From Actinomycetes bacterium (GTDB taxonomy: Bacteria; Actinomycetota; Actinomycetes; S36-B12; GCA-2699445), in assembly GCA_022600255.1 (NCBI GenBank), contig JAHZKU010000125.1:1-19749 (forward strand): a stretch of 19,749 nt of DNA. Direction: 5' to 3'. Both the position numbers and the translations under genes were made by a program. Shown one piece after another: positions 1 to 6,756 of the stretch (positions are counted from its first letter, which is position 1; the number at the start of each line of letters is the position of its first letter). The notes under the pieces are model-generated. The model was not told the origin of the DNA. It did not search any database and saw only the letters and a list, made by a program, of their open reading frames with translations.

Positions 1-924
1 ATCGAGGCGAGCCACCTGGTATCCCTCCATGGCGGCCTGCAACGCACAGATCGGGTCGATCTCGGTAACAATCACGCGCGCGCCCTGGCCGCGCAGCGAG
101 TCCGCCGACCCCATCCCGACGTCGCCGTATACGGCCACGACGGCAGTCTTGCCGCCGATCAGGACGTCGGTTGCCCGGTTGATCCCATCGACCAAGGAGT
201 GGCGGCACCCGTATTTGTTGTCAAACTTGCTCTTGGTCACCGAGTCATTGACGTTGATGGCCGGGAAGAGCAACGCTCCCTCGCGGAGCATTTCGTACAG
301 GCGGTGGACGCCGGTGGTGGTTTCTTCTGTCACGCCGATGACGGCGCCGGACAGATCGGTCCAGCGGGTAGCATCCTCTTCGAGTGACTTGGTGAGCAAC
401 TCCAAAATGACTGCATGTTCTTCGTTGTCCGCCGTGGCCACGTCAGGGACCTTGCCCGCCTTTTCGTATTCCACGCCTTTGTGGATCAGGAGGGTGGCAT
501 CGCCGCCGTCATCTAGCAGCATGTTGGGGCCACCGTCTGGCCAAAGCAGGGCCTTCTCCGTGCACCACCAGTACTCCGGCAGGGTCTCGCCCTTCCATGC
601 AAAGACGGGAATGCCCTGGGGGTCCGTAGGCGTCCCGTTCGGGCCGACAACGACCGCCGCTGCTGCGTGGTCTTGCGTGGAGTAGATATTGCAGGACGCC
701 CAGCGTACTTCTGCGCCGAGATCTACCAATGTTTCAATCAGCACGGCTGTCTGAATCGTCATGTGTAGCGAACCAGTGATGCGCGCACCCTTCAGCGGTT
801 GCTCCGCTGCGAACTTGGTGCGCATCGCCATCAGGCCTGGCATCTCATGCTCGGCCAGCTTGATCTCGTGCCGACCAAAATCGGCTAGGTCCAGATCGGC
901 TACCTTGTAGTCCAACTCGCTCAC
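1..924 (-). CDS. ahcY: Adenosylhomocysteinase (S-adenosyl-L-homocysteine hydrolase), 3' end cut by window
   Basis: Hydrolyses S-adenosylhomocysteine to adenosine and homocysteine with a bound NAD, clearing the product inhibitor of methyltransferases in the cytoplasm. The visible 308 residues start with GTG at 924, preceded by GGAG five bases upstream, and contain family blocks: GSLHMTIQTAVLIETL (residues 51-66), NIYSTQDHAAAA (about 79-90), LLDDGGDATLLIHKG, and the substrate/NAD region with KSKFDNKYGCRHSLVDGINR (about 228-247). The reading frame runs off the left edge in the Rossmann domain, so roughly the last 170-180 residues of a typical actinobacterial protein, including the C-terminal NAD-contacting tail, lie outside. 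Odd point: the NAD-binding loop reads VYGDVGMGS (265-273) where the family usually has GYGDVGKGC/S, so the first glycine of GxGxxG is valine. Last gene seen of the minus-strand run, 119 bp after the transporter gene. Confidence 0.97.
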   Translation of the reverse strand, partial: MSELDYKVADLDLADFGRHEIKLAEHEMPGLMAMRTKFAAEQPLKGARITGSLHMTIQTAVLIETLVDLGAEVRWASCNIYSTQDHAAAAVVVGPNGTPTDPQGIPVFAWKGETLPEYWWCTEKALLWPDGGPNMLLDDGGDATLLIHKGVEYEKAGKVPDVATADNEEHAVILELLTKSLEEDATRWTDLSGAVIGVTEETTTGVHRLYEMLREGALLFPAINVNDSVTKSKFDNKYGCRHSLVDGINRATDVLIGGKTAVVAVYGDVGMGSADSLRGQGARVIVTEIDPICALQAAMEGYQVARLD

Positions 925-1043
925 AACTGCTCCATATCAGATCGCCCCACTTGGTGGTCTTGGCCAGCGAACTGGCCTTCCCCATAGTGTGGCATGTCTC
1001 GCGCAAAATCGGTGCCTCGGTGGGTCGATCAGTTGCAGTGCCG
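925..1043 (-). other. Gap upstream of ahcY with two small hairpins
   Basis: The 119-bp gap between the transporter stop and the ahcY start contains a perfect inverted repeat, GGCCAG/CTGGCC (962-967 and 972-977). Read as minus-strand RNA it forms a 6-bp stem closed by a UUCG tetraloop. A weaker 4-bp hairpin (CCAC/GTGG with three loop bases) follows at 947-957. No T-tract follows, so this is either a terminator of the kind without a U-tract or a structure in the ahcY leader. I looked for SAH and SAM riboswitch signatures and could not support one. Confidence 0.45.
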
Positions 1044-1985
1044 CTATTCGGGTGGGGTATCGGATGCCGCGCGCTGAGGATCGAAGATGTCAGGTTCCAC
1101 GAAGATCACCGAATCCATCTTCACGACCGCCCGAATAGCGACTTCAGCGGCGTTGATGATGTCGGCAATCTCCGCTCCACTGGAGTTCGGGGCCACCGCA
1201 ATCTTGGTGCCGACCAGCAGTTCATCGGGCCCGAGATGTAGTGTGCGCAAGTGAATCACGCGGGAAACGCCAGCCGTAGCCGCGATGGCGTTGCGCACGG
1301 CGATCTGATCCTCCGGCAGGGCACTTTCCCCGGTCAACATCGATGACATTTCGAAAGCCAGGAATACGGCAATCACGACCAGCAGTGCGCCTACCGCTGC
1401 TGCGCCCAGACCATCCCAGCGGCCATCTCCGGTGATGACCGCCATCGAGATTCCGAAGAGGGCAAACATCAGGCCGATCAGCGCACCGATGTCCTCAAGC
1501 AAGATCACCGGTAGTTCGGGCTGACGGGTGCGCCGCACGAACCGCAACAAACCGTGTTTACCGCGAGACCGATTCGCCTCTTTCAGTGCCGTGCGAAGCG
1601 AAAACCCTTCCAACCCCAATGCGGCGAATAGGACTACGAAGGCCACGGTGGGATCGGACAGCTCCTCTGGATGCTGAATCTTGTGGAACCCTTCGTACAG
1701 CGAAAACAGTCCGCCGACCAAGAACAGCACAATCGAGACGATGAAAGCGTAAACGTAACGCAGCCGACCGTAGCCGAACTGGTGCTCCTCGTCGCGCTTC
1801 CGCCGGCTGCGCTTGTTGCCGACAAGGAGCAGGACCTGATTTCCCGAGTCTGCAACCGAGTGGATGGCCTCAGAAAGCATCGACGAAGACCCGGTAAGCA
1901 CGAAGGCCACGAACTTAGCAATCGCCACACCCAGGTTCGCGGCCAGCGCAGCGAAGACCGCCTTCATGCCGCCTTCTGTACTCAT
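1044..1985 (-). CDS. Cation diffusion facilitator transporter, ZnT9-like
   Basis: A 313-residue CDF-family membrane transporter, expected to move a divalent metal (Zn, Mn, Fe or Co) across the cytoplasmic membrane in exchange for protons. Hydrophobic segments lie near residues 9-31, 43-57, 78-98, 113-127, 158-182 and 194-215, followed by a cytoplasmic C-terminal domain. TM2 carries the CDF metal-site pattern HSVAD (H42xxxD46) inside SEAIHSVADSGNQ. After it comes a basic loop and EEHQFGYGRLRY, typical of CDF proteins. TM5 carries LLEDIGALIGL (E164-D165) instead of the usual HxxxD, a hallmark I associate with the SLC30A9/ZnT9 branch. The ATG overlaps the manA stop (ATGA), there is no visible Shine-Dalgarno, and translation is probably coupled to manA. 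The metal cannot be decided from sequence. The link to mannose metabolism may be only co-transcription. Confidence 0.9.
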   Translation of the reverse strand: MSTEGGMKAVFAALAANLGVAIAKFVAFVLTGSSSMLSEAIHSVADSGNQVLLLVGNKRSRRKRDEEHQFGYGRLRYVYAFIVSIVLFLVGGLFSLYEGFHKIQHPEELSDPTVAFVVLFAALGLEGFSLRTALKEANRSRGKHGLLRFVRRTRQPELPVILLEDIGALIGLMFALFGISMAVITGDGRWDGLGAAAVGALLVVIAVFLAFEMSSMLTGESALPEDQIAVRNAIAATAGVSRVIHLRTLHLGPDELLVGTKIAVAPNSSGAEIADIINAAEVAIRAVVKMDSVIFVEPDIFDPQRAASDTPPE

Positions 1986-3106
1986 GACGCGTCCGTTACG
2001 AGTACCCCGTGTCCGGCGAAATCCAACAACACATCTGGCGACGATGCCGGGATCACGATGGCTTGCCCCGGCTCGGCCGCAAGCCGACCGGTCTGATCAG
2101 CGCCGATCTTCACCGAGACACCACCCGAGATCGGCAGCGCAAGTCGGAATCGCCCGGTGCGGGCGGCTTGGTTGCGACCGGCCTGGGAGTCGGTAGCGGA
2201 GTCGGTAAGAAAATCTACGCTGAACGGCGCCCCGGGCACCGCGTAGTGACCGTCGTGCGGAGAGCGCAAGATGGTTTCTTGCTCGTCGAGTCGCAGCGCC
2301 GTCAACGCCGCGTCCACGGCCACCTGCTTACTAGTCAAGCCAAGTCGCAGCACGTTGTCCGAACTGGTCATCACCTCAAGTCCTCGGCCGTGTACGTAGG
2401 CGTGCGGCACACCGGCGGGCAGGTAAACAGCATCCCCCGCCTGCAACTCCTCCGCCTTCAGCAGCGCCGCCACCGGGATGCCCGGATCCTCGCCGAACTT
2501 GGCCATGGCCGCGGTCATCACTTCCACCGCAAGCGGGCCTAGACCGACCTGCTGGCACGCCGCGACCCATTGCTCCGCAGGGGCAAGCACCGGACGCGGG
2601 CCCAGTAGATCGGCAATGGCCGCCTTAACGTCACCAGCGGCAAGACGATCGACAGTTTCAGGGGCAGCCCCAACAGCCGCCAATAATGCCGCAGACTGGG
2701 CCGCCTCCCGCCAGCCCACCATCACGATGAACCGCTCCAACGCCACCAGCATTTCTACCTTCTCGGCCGCGTCCGGCAACAAGCCACGGCTGTCCGGTGA
2801 ATCGTGCATAGCCGCCGCCAGCGTTGCACTGGGGTGGACTTGAATCGACAAGGGCGACGCGGCCGCCAACAGTTTGGTGAGCAGGGGAACTTGCTGGGCC
2901 GGTAGCACTTGGTTCAATGTGGCTGAGTCAGCCGAGGCTCCCATGAGTGGTGAGGGCGCACTGGGATGTGCCCCGAACCACAGCTCCGCCTCCGGACCGT
3001 CGGTAGAAACGCCGGTCCACGCAGCGAGCCCGTTGTGTATGCCCCAGTCGTAGTCGCGCAGAACACCCGAGATGACCCACGCCTGCTCCTGCTGCGACGG
3101 CGCCAT
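1982..3106 (-). CDS. manA: Mannose-6-phosphate isomerase, class I
   Basis: Interconverts fructose-6-phosphate and mannose-6-phosphate, the entry step to GDP-mannose. A 374-residue cupin metalloenzyme. Visible class I signatures are PLLTKLLAAASPLSIQVHPS (zinc ligands Q89 and H91), EKVEMLVALE (ligand E118) and DAVYLPAGVPHAYVHG (H235), followed by GLEVMTSSDNVLRLGLTSK, typical of the family. In the second block the usual HKPE is EKVE here, so histidine and proline are replaced while lysine and glutamate remain. I use the ATG at 3106, which overlaps the upstream Trm112-like stop by one base (TGATG). A TTG one codon earlier (3109) would add one residue. It is followed by the transporter gene with an ATGA overlap. 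Its operon partners, phosphomannomutase and the nearby manC, complete the GDP-mannose route. Confidence 0.95.
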   Translation of the reverse strand: MAPSQQEQAWVISGVLRDYDWGIHNGLAAWTGVSTDGPEAELWFGAHPSAPSPLMGASADSATLNQVLPAQQVPLLTKLLAAASPLSIQVHPSATLAAAMHDSPDSRGLLPDAAEKVEMLVALERFIVMVGWREAAQSAALLAAVGAAPETVDRLAAGDVKAAIADLLGPRPVLAPAEQWVAACQQVGLGPLAVEVMTAAMAKFGEDPGIPVAALLKAEELQAGDAVYLPAGVPHAYVHGRGLEVMTSSDNVLRLGLTSKQVAVDAALTALRLDEQETILRSPHDGHYAVPGAPFSVDFLTDSATDSQAGRNQAARTGRFRLALPISGGVSVKIGADQTGRLAAEPGQAIVIPASSPDVLLDFAGHGVLVTDAS

Positions 3107-3303
3107 CAAGCGTTGTCCGGATCGCTCGCTTCATCCAGCAACATGACGGGAATCCCATCACGCACCGGAAATACCCGGCCGCAGGTCAGGCAGGTCAGTT
3201 CGGTTTCTCCCGCGTTTAGGTTCAGATCGCCATGTTCCGGGCAAGGGCAGCGCAGCAGCGCCAGCACCTCGGGCTGCAGCGATGGACTTTGCGAGTCAGT
3301 CAT
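3106..3303 (-). CDS. Trm112-like small zinc-ribbon protein
   Basis: A 65-residue protein of the Trm112/UPF0434 type. Cys19 and Cys21 (LLRCPCPEHG) and Cys38-x2-Cys41 (ELTCLTCGRVFPV) would hold one zinc, and the ending RDGIPVMLLDEA is the usual Trm112 C-terminus. Eukaryotic and archaeal Trm112 activates methyltransferases; bacterial homologues are poorly characterised, so the role here is not known. The ATG at 3303 has GAGGAG six bases upstream, inside the end of the phosphomannomutase gene, which it overlaps by 8 bp. The stop overlaps the manA ATG by one base. In many actinobacteria the same small gene sits beside manB, often next to a SIS-domain isomerase that is absent here. Confidence 0.9.
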   Translation of the reverse strand: MTDSQSPSLQPEVLALLRCPCPEHGDLNLNAGETELTCLTCGRVFPVRDGIPVMLLDEASDPDNA

Positions 3304-4696
3304 TCTGGGCTCCTCGGATAACAGCTAACACTTCGTCGGTCTTGCGGCTCAGGAGGTTGGGATCGTTGGCCTCGACGTTCAGTCGCAGTAGTGGCTCGGT
3401 GTTCGATGGGCGCACATTGAACCACCAGTCCGATGCAGAAATCGTGAGCCCGTCCAACTCGTCCACTGCGTTTCCTGCTGCAAACGCCGCACGCACACTC
3501 TCCATTGCCGACGGCGGGTGGGCAACAACCGAGTTGATCTCGCCGCTGTCAAAATAGCGCGAGAACTCCGCCACCACCGCAGACAGCGGTGTCCCCACCG
3601 GGGTGTTGCCTAACATCGACAGTACGTGCAAGGCCGCGATCATTCCGGAGTCCGCACGCCAGAAGTCCCGGAAGTAGAAATGCCCGGAGTGTTCCCCTCC
3701 GAAGACGGCTCCGGATTCTGCCATCTCCGCTTTGATGAACGAGTGTCCCACCCGAGTGCGCAGGGGCTCGCCGCCGTTCTCCAGAATGATCTCCGGGACC
3801 GCACGACTCGTGATCAAGTTGTGGATGATGGTGGATCCGGGGTGGTGGACCAGCATGGCCTTGGCGATCATGCCAGTGATGGCCGACGGCGAGACGGTAT
3901 TGCCTTGTTCGTCGATCACAAAACACCGGTCGGCGTCGCCATCGAAGGCCAGGCCAAGATCGGCCCCCACACTAACGACGCGCTCCGCCAAATCCACCAG
4001 GTTAGCCGGATCTATCGGGTTCGCCTCGTGGTTCGGAAATGACCCGTCCAGTTCGAAGTACATCGGCATCATGGTGAGCGGCAGTGGCGGCAGGCCCGCG
4101 TCAGTGCCGAGTACCGCCGGTACCGTGTAACCCGCCATTCCGTTGCCAGCGTCCACCACCACCCGCAGCGGTCGGATTTGAGAGATATCAACCAGAGAAC
4201 GCAAGAACCCCGCGTAGTCCGCCAGCATGTCCTGGGTACGAACGGTGCCCGGGTTGGCGCTAGCCGGGGGAAGATTCGAGGTGGCCACCATTTCGCGAAT
4301 CTGGGCCAGCCCGGTCTCTTCGCCAACAGGGGCTGCCCCTGGCCGACACAGTTTGATTCCGTTGTATTTTGCTGGGTTGTGGCTCGCCGTGAACATCGCA
4401 CCGGGCAGGCCGAGCCGCCCCGAGGCAAAGTAGAGACCATCTGTTGAGCACAGGCCGATCTGGATCACGTCGCAGCCAGCGTCGGTGACGCCTTGGCTGA
4501 AGGCATCCACCAAGGCCGGCCCGCTAGGACGCATGTCATGACCCACCACGATCGCACCTGGACCACCAGATGCGGTCTTGGCCCCCACGACCTCGACGAA
4601 TGCGGCACCGACGTCGTGCGCCAGTTGCTCGTCTAGTTGATCTGGGTAAACGCCGCGAACGTCGTAGGCCTTGATGATTGCAGAAAGATCTTGCAC
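3296..4696 (-). CDS. manB: Phosphomannomutase/phosphoglucomutase
   Basis: Converts mannose-6-phosphate to mannose-1-phosphate through a phosphoserine enzyme, giving the substrate for ManC. At 466 residues it has the full four-domain length. Visible motifs: IKAYDVRG at the N-terminus, the phosphoserine loop TASHNP (S105), the magnesium loop DGDADR (252-257), the sugar-binding loop GGEHSGH (333-339) and the phosphate-binding loop RPSNTEPL (429-436). The start is GTG at 4696. No convincing Shine-Dalgarno is seen, but TAGGCT lies seven bases before the GTG, so the mRNA may be leaderless. It overlaps the Trm112-like gene by 8 bp. Glucose-1-phosphate activity is possible, since the family is often dual; context favours mannose. 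Confidence 0.95.
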   Translation of the reverse strand: MQDLSAIIKAYDVRGVYPDQLDEQLAHDVGAAFVEVVGAKTASGGPGAIVVGHDMRPSGPALVDAFSQGVTDAGCDVIQIGLCSTDGLYFASGRLGLPGAMFTASHNPAKYNGIKLCRPGAAPVGEETGLAQIREMVATSNLPPASANPGTVRTQDMLADYAGFLRSLVDISQIRPLRVVVDAGNGMAGYTVPAVLGTDAGLPPLPLTMMPMYFELDGSFPNHEANPIDPANLVDLAERVVSVGADLGLAFDGDADRCFVIDEQGNTVSPSAITGMIAKAMLVHHPGSTIIHNLITSRAVPEIILENGGEPLRTRVGHSFIKAEMAESGAVFGGEHSGHFYFRDFWRADSGMIAALHVLSMLGNTPVGTPLSAVVAEFSRYFDSGEINSVVAHPPSAMESVRAAFAAGNAVDELDGLTISASDWWFNVRPSNTEPLLRLNVEANDPNLLSRKTDEVLAVIRGAQND

Positions 4697-4703
4697 GGTT
4701 CGG

Positions 4704-4709
4704 AGCCTA
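4704..4709 (-). promoter_or_regulatory. Candidate -10 element of a leaderless manB transcript
   Basis: Minus-strand TAGGCT (TANNNT) ends seven bases before the manB GTG. The start has no good ribosome binding site. No clear -35 is seen at the right distance, so this is tentative. Confidence 0.35.
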
Positions 4710-4758
4710 TCTGCTCCGTTGTGGGTACCACGCGTCCGGCACCAAATACGCCGGAAAG

Positions 4759-5127
4759 TCAGCCCTCGACGTTGCGTAGGACACGCAAATGGCCGCGTCG
4801 TCCCACTTCCATGGTTCCGGCTGGCGGCGGGCCCATCTCCTCGGCATCAGCCCGAGCACGACCAGCTTCCCGCACCGCATCCGCCAAGGCCTCGAGGTCA
4901 TCACTGCTGGGCTTGAGCGCTTCTGGGTCCGGCTGCAACCTGACAACCTCCCAGCCACGCGGTGCTGTCAGCCGCTCACTGTGATTGGTACACAAGTCGT
5001 AGCAGTGCGGTTCAGCGTAGGTGGCCAAAGGCCCCAGCACGGCGGTGCAGTCCGCGTAGACATAGGTGAGCGTGGCTACCGCAGATCTCGTGCAGGCAGG
5101 TTTACTGCACTTCCTAGCAAGGCTCAC
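4759..5127 (-). CDS. DUF3499 family protein, function unknown
   Basis: A 122-residue protein of the actinobacterial DUF3499 family, the neighbour of manB also in mycobacteria (Rv3258c position). The N-terminal half is strongly family-like: RKCSKPACTRSAVATLTYVY, then TAVLGPLATYAEPHCYDLC and ERLTAPRGWEVVRL. Cysteines at about 7, 12, 42 and 46 form two pairs and could bind zinc, which is an inference. The C-terminal third is charged, alanine-rich and probably disordered. The start is GTG at 5127; the alternative starts would cut into the conserved N-terminus. TACTTT lies seven bases upstream and no Shine-Dalgarno is seen. No function is established for the family. Confidence 0.9.
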   Translation of the reverse strand: MSLARKCSKPACTRSAVATLTYVYADCTAVLGPLATYAEPHCYDLCTNHSERLTAPRGWEVVRLQPDPEALKPSSDDLEALADAVREAGRARADAEEMGPPPAGTMEVGRRGHLRVLRNVEG

Positions 5128-5134
5128 GCTAGTA

Positions 5135-5140
5135 AAAGTA
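5135..5140 (-). promoter_or_regulatory. Candidate -10 element of a leaderless DUF3499 transcript
   Basis: Minus-strand TACTTT fits TANNNT and ends seven bases before the DUF3499 GTG, in the 63-bp gap after the DUF5719 gene. No ribosome binding site is visible and the -35 region is not convincing. Confidence 0.35.
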
Positions 5141-5190
5141 CCCCGAAGTGTCCCTTTTGAGCCACTATTGTCAGCCGTGTCGCCGGTGGG

Positions 5191-6756
5191 TCAAGGACCA
5201 AACACCGGGGCGACGTCGGGCAGCGTGACCCAGGGTGTTAACCGCAACAACTGGTATCCAGTCACTGCGCGACCCTGTCCCTGCTGTGAATGCGCGGCAT
5301 AAAGGTTGCCTGAGCCGCCGGTCTTGGTCACAACCACGGTGTAGTTGGCTTTCTCAGCAGCGAGTTTCACAGAGACGGCGGCGTCTTGAGTCACAGTCAC
5401 GTCTTTTTGGACGACCAGCGGTTGTGCAGACTTCCCAGTCGGCAGAACGGCAACCTCCGCTTTCACATCCCCGTCGAGTGCGGCCAGCGCCACCGTCGCC
5501 TTCGTATCGGGCAACAGGGATGTAGCGACCGCCTGGTTGGAGATTCGTGATTCGGCGGCCAGCCACATGACGTCCGAACCGCTATCGGCGAACTTGGCCT
5601 TTGTATCACTCAGCGCTTGGGTAGCATCCGCCTTCGCTGCGGCATCCTTGGCGTTCTCCAGTTTCGCTTCCGCCGCTGCAATGGCTTCTTGGCGTTTGCT
5701 CGCTGCGGCGCCGTCCTCCTGGTTCTCCACGAGCACGCTGGCTAGCACCGGCGTCGGACTTTCGACGACCACGGCGGTGGCCTCACCGGCCAACTCCGCC
5801 GCTAGGTCTACTGTCGTGACGCGCCCCTTTCGCAATTCAACAGTGGCCCGGTCTGCGATGTCGAGCGCGCCATCCGCGCCGAGCGCCTGCAATTCAACGG
5901 TGGTCTTACCTTTGGGCGAAAACAGCGTGATCTCTCGGGGACCAACGCCCGCGGGGATGCCCGCAATGACAGATCGCTTGGATGCTGAGGAGGGAAAGAT
6001 CACCTCTCGACCACGCGGGGTGAGGCCGTCGCTGCGTTCGCTGGTTACATACGGTGCGATCAGACCCACCGTGGTGCGAACCCGGATTGCCAGGACTGGC
6101 GTGGCTTGCACCTTGGCGTCGAGCGCAATCTCAGTGGTTTCTCCCGCCTTGACCCCTATGGCATCGGTCCGGGTTGCGTCGATCTTCCCGGTTGGGCCAT
6201 AGAAGTCCACATCGACGGCAGAATCCGAATCCGTCGGGTTGATCAGCACCAGACGATCGCGTTGTCCGTCCGCAGCTCCGCCACCAACCAACCAAGCTTG
6301 CGCGCCAGCGGCTAGGCACGGCGCTGAAGCCAGCGCGCGGGTCTGATCGCCGGTGTCGTTGGACGCACTGGCCGCAATACTGCCCGGGGTCAGGCCACCT
6401 TGGGCGCGGGCAACGGCGGAGACGGCCTTGCCCGGAAACTCCGAGACAGCCGCAGCTGCCCCCACCTCATCCACCGTTGCGATCGCCGATTCCTCACTAG
6501 GCACAAACAGATCGAATGATCCTGAGTCGCTCTGCCCCGGCTGACCCGGAACGTTGGCGAGCGTCACCCAGTTAGATCGGTTCTTCGCAGCGCCAAGATC
6601 TGGGCAAGCGACGCTCAGGGTACTCGCGCGATCTCGCTGCACGTCAGCATCTGCGATCTGGCTGGCCGCGTTGGGCGTCGTGGTGGTGGTCGCTAACGCC
6701 AGAACACCGCCACAGGCCCCCACCAGACCCACGATGACAAAGCCGGACTTGTTCAT
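5191..6756 (-). CDS. DUF5719 family exported/membrane-anchored protein
   Basis: A 521-residue protein with one N-terminal hydrophobic segment (about residues 5-22, after a short basic start), so it is secreted or anchored with the rest outside. The body is rich in beta-prone repeats such as WLVGGGAADGQRDRLVLINP (155-174) and VDVDFYGPTG, the style of DUF5719 proteins. Two cysteines (C51 in ACPDL and C147 in APCLAAG) probably form a disulfide. It ends GYQLLRLTPWVTLPDVAPVF. Unusually, residues about 350-391 are a run of Ala, Lys, Glu, Asp and Gln of helical or coiled-coil character inserted before the DVMWLAAES strand. The ATG has GGAGGT five bases upstream and overlaps the glycosyltransferase stop (ATGA), so the two are translationally coupled and probably work together at the envelope. 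The molecular role is unknown. Confidence 0.85.
   Translation of the reverse strand: MNKSGFVIVGLVGACGGVLALATTTTTPNAASQIADADVQRDRASTLSVACPDLGAAKNRSNWVTLANVPGQPGQSDSGSFDLFVPSEESAIATVDEVGAAAAVSEFPGKAVSAVARAQGGLTPGSIAASASNDTGDQTRALASAPCLAAGAQAWLVGGGAADGQRDRLVLINPTDSDSAVDVDFYGPTGKIDATRTDAIGVKAGETTEIALDAKVQATPVLAIRVRTTVGLIAPYVTSERSDGLTPRGREVIFPSSASKRSVIAGIPAGVGPREITLFSPKGKTTVELQALGADGALDIADRATVELRKGRVTTVDLAAELAGEATAVVVESPTPVLASVLVENQEDGAAASKRQEAIAAAEAKLENAKDAAAKADATQALSDTKAKFADSGSDVMWLAAESRISNQAVATSLLPDTKATVALAALDGDVKAEVAVLPTGKSAQPLVVQKDVTVTQDAAVSVKLAAEKANYTVVVTKTGGSGNLYAAHSQQGQGRAVTGYQLLRLTPWVTLPDVAPVFGP

Noticed and set aside
29..685. Plus-strand open frame of 218 codons opposite ahcY.
   Set aside because: It is antisense to a clear adenosylhomocysteinase gene and has a Ser/Arg/Pro-rich composition typical of shadow frames.
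924..936. Four-codon open frame (Met-Glu-Gln-Leu) directly before ahcY, overlapping its GTG.
   Set aside because: The GGAG inside it is better read as the ribosome binding site of ahcY. It is too short to support a leader peptide without conservation data.
925..1043. Possible SAH riboswitch before ahcY (a CCGAGG stretch is present on the minus strand).
   Set aside because: The rest of the conserved core and the closing arm could not be found, so only simple hairpins are reported.
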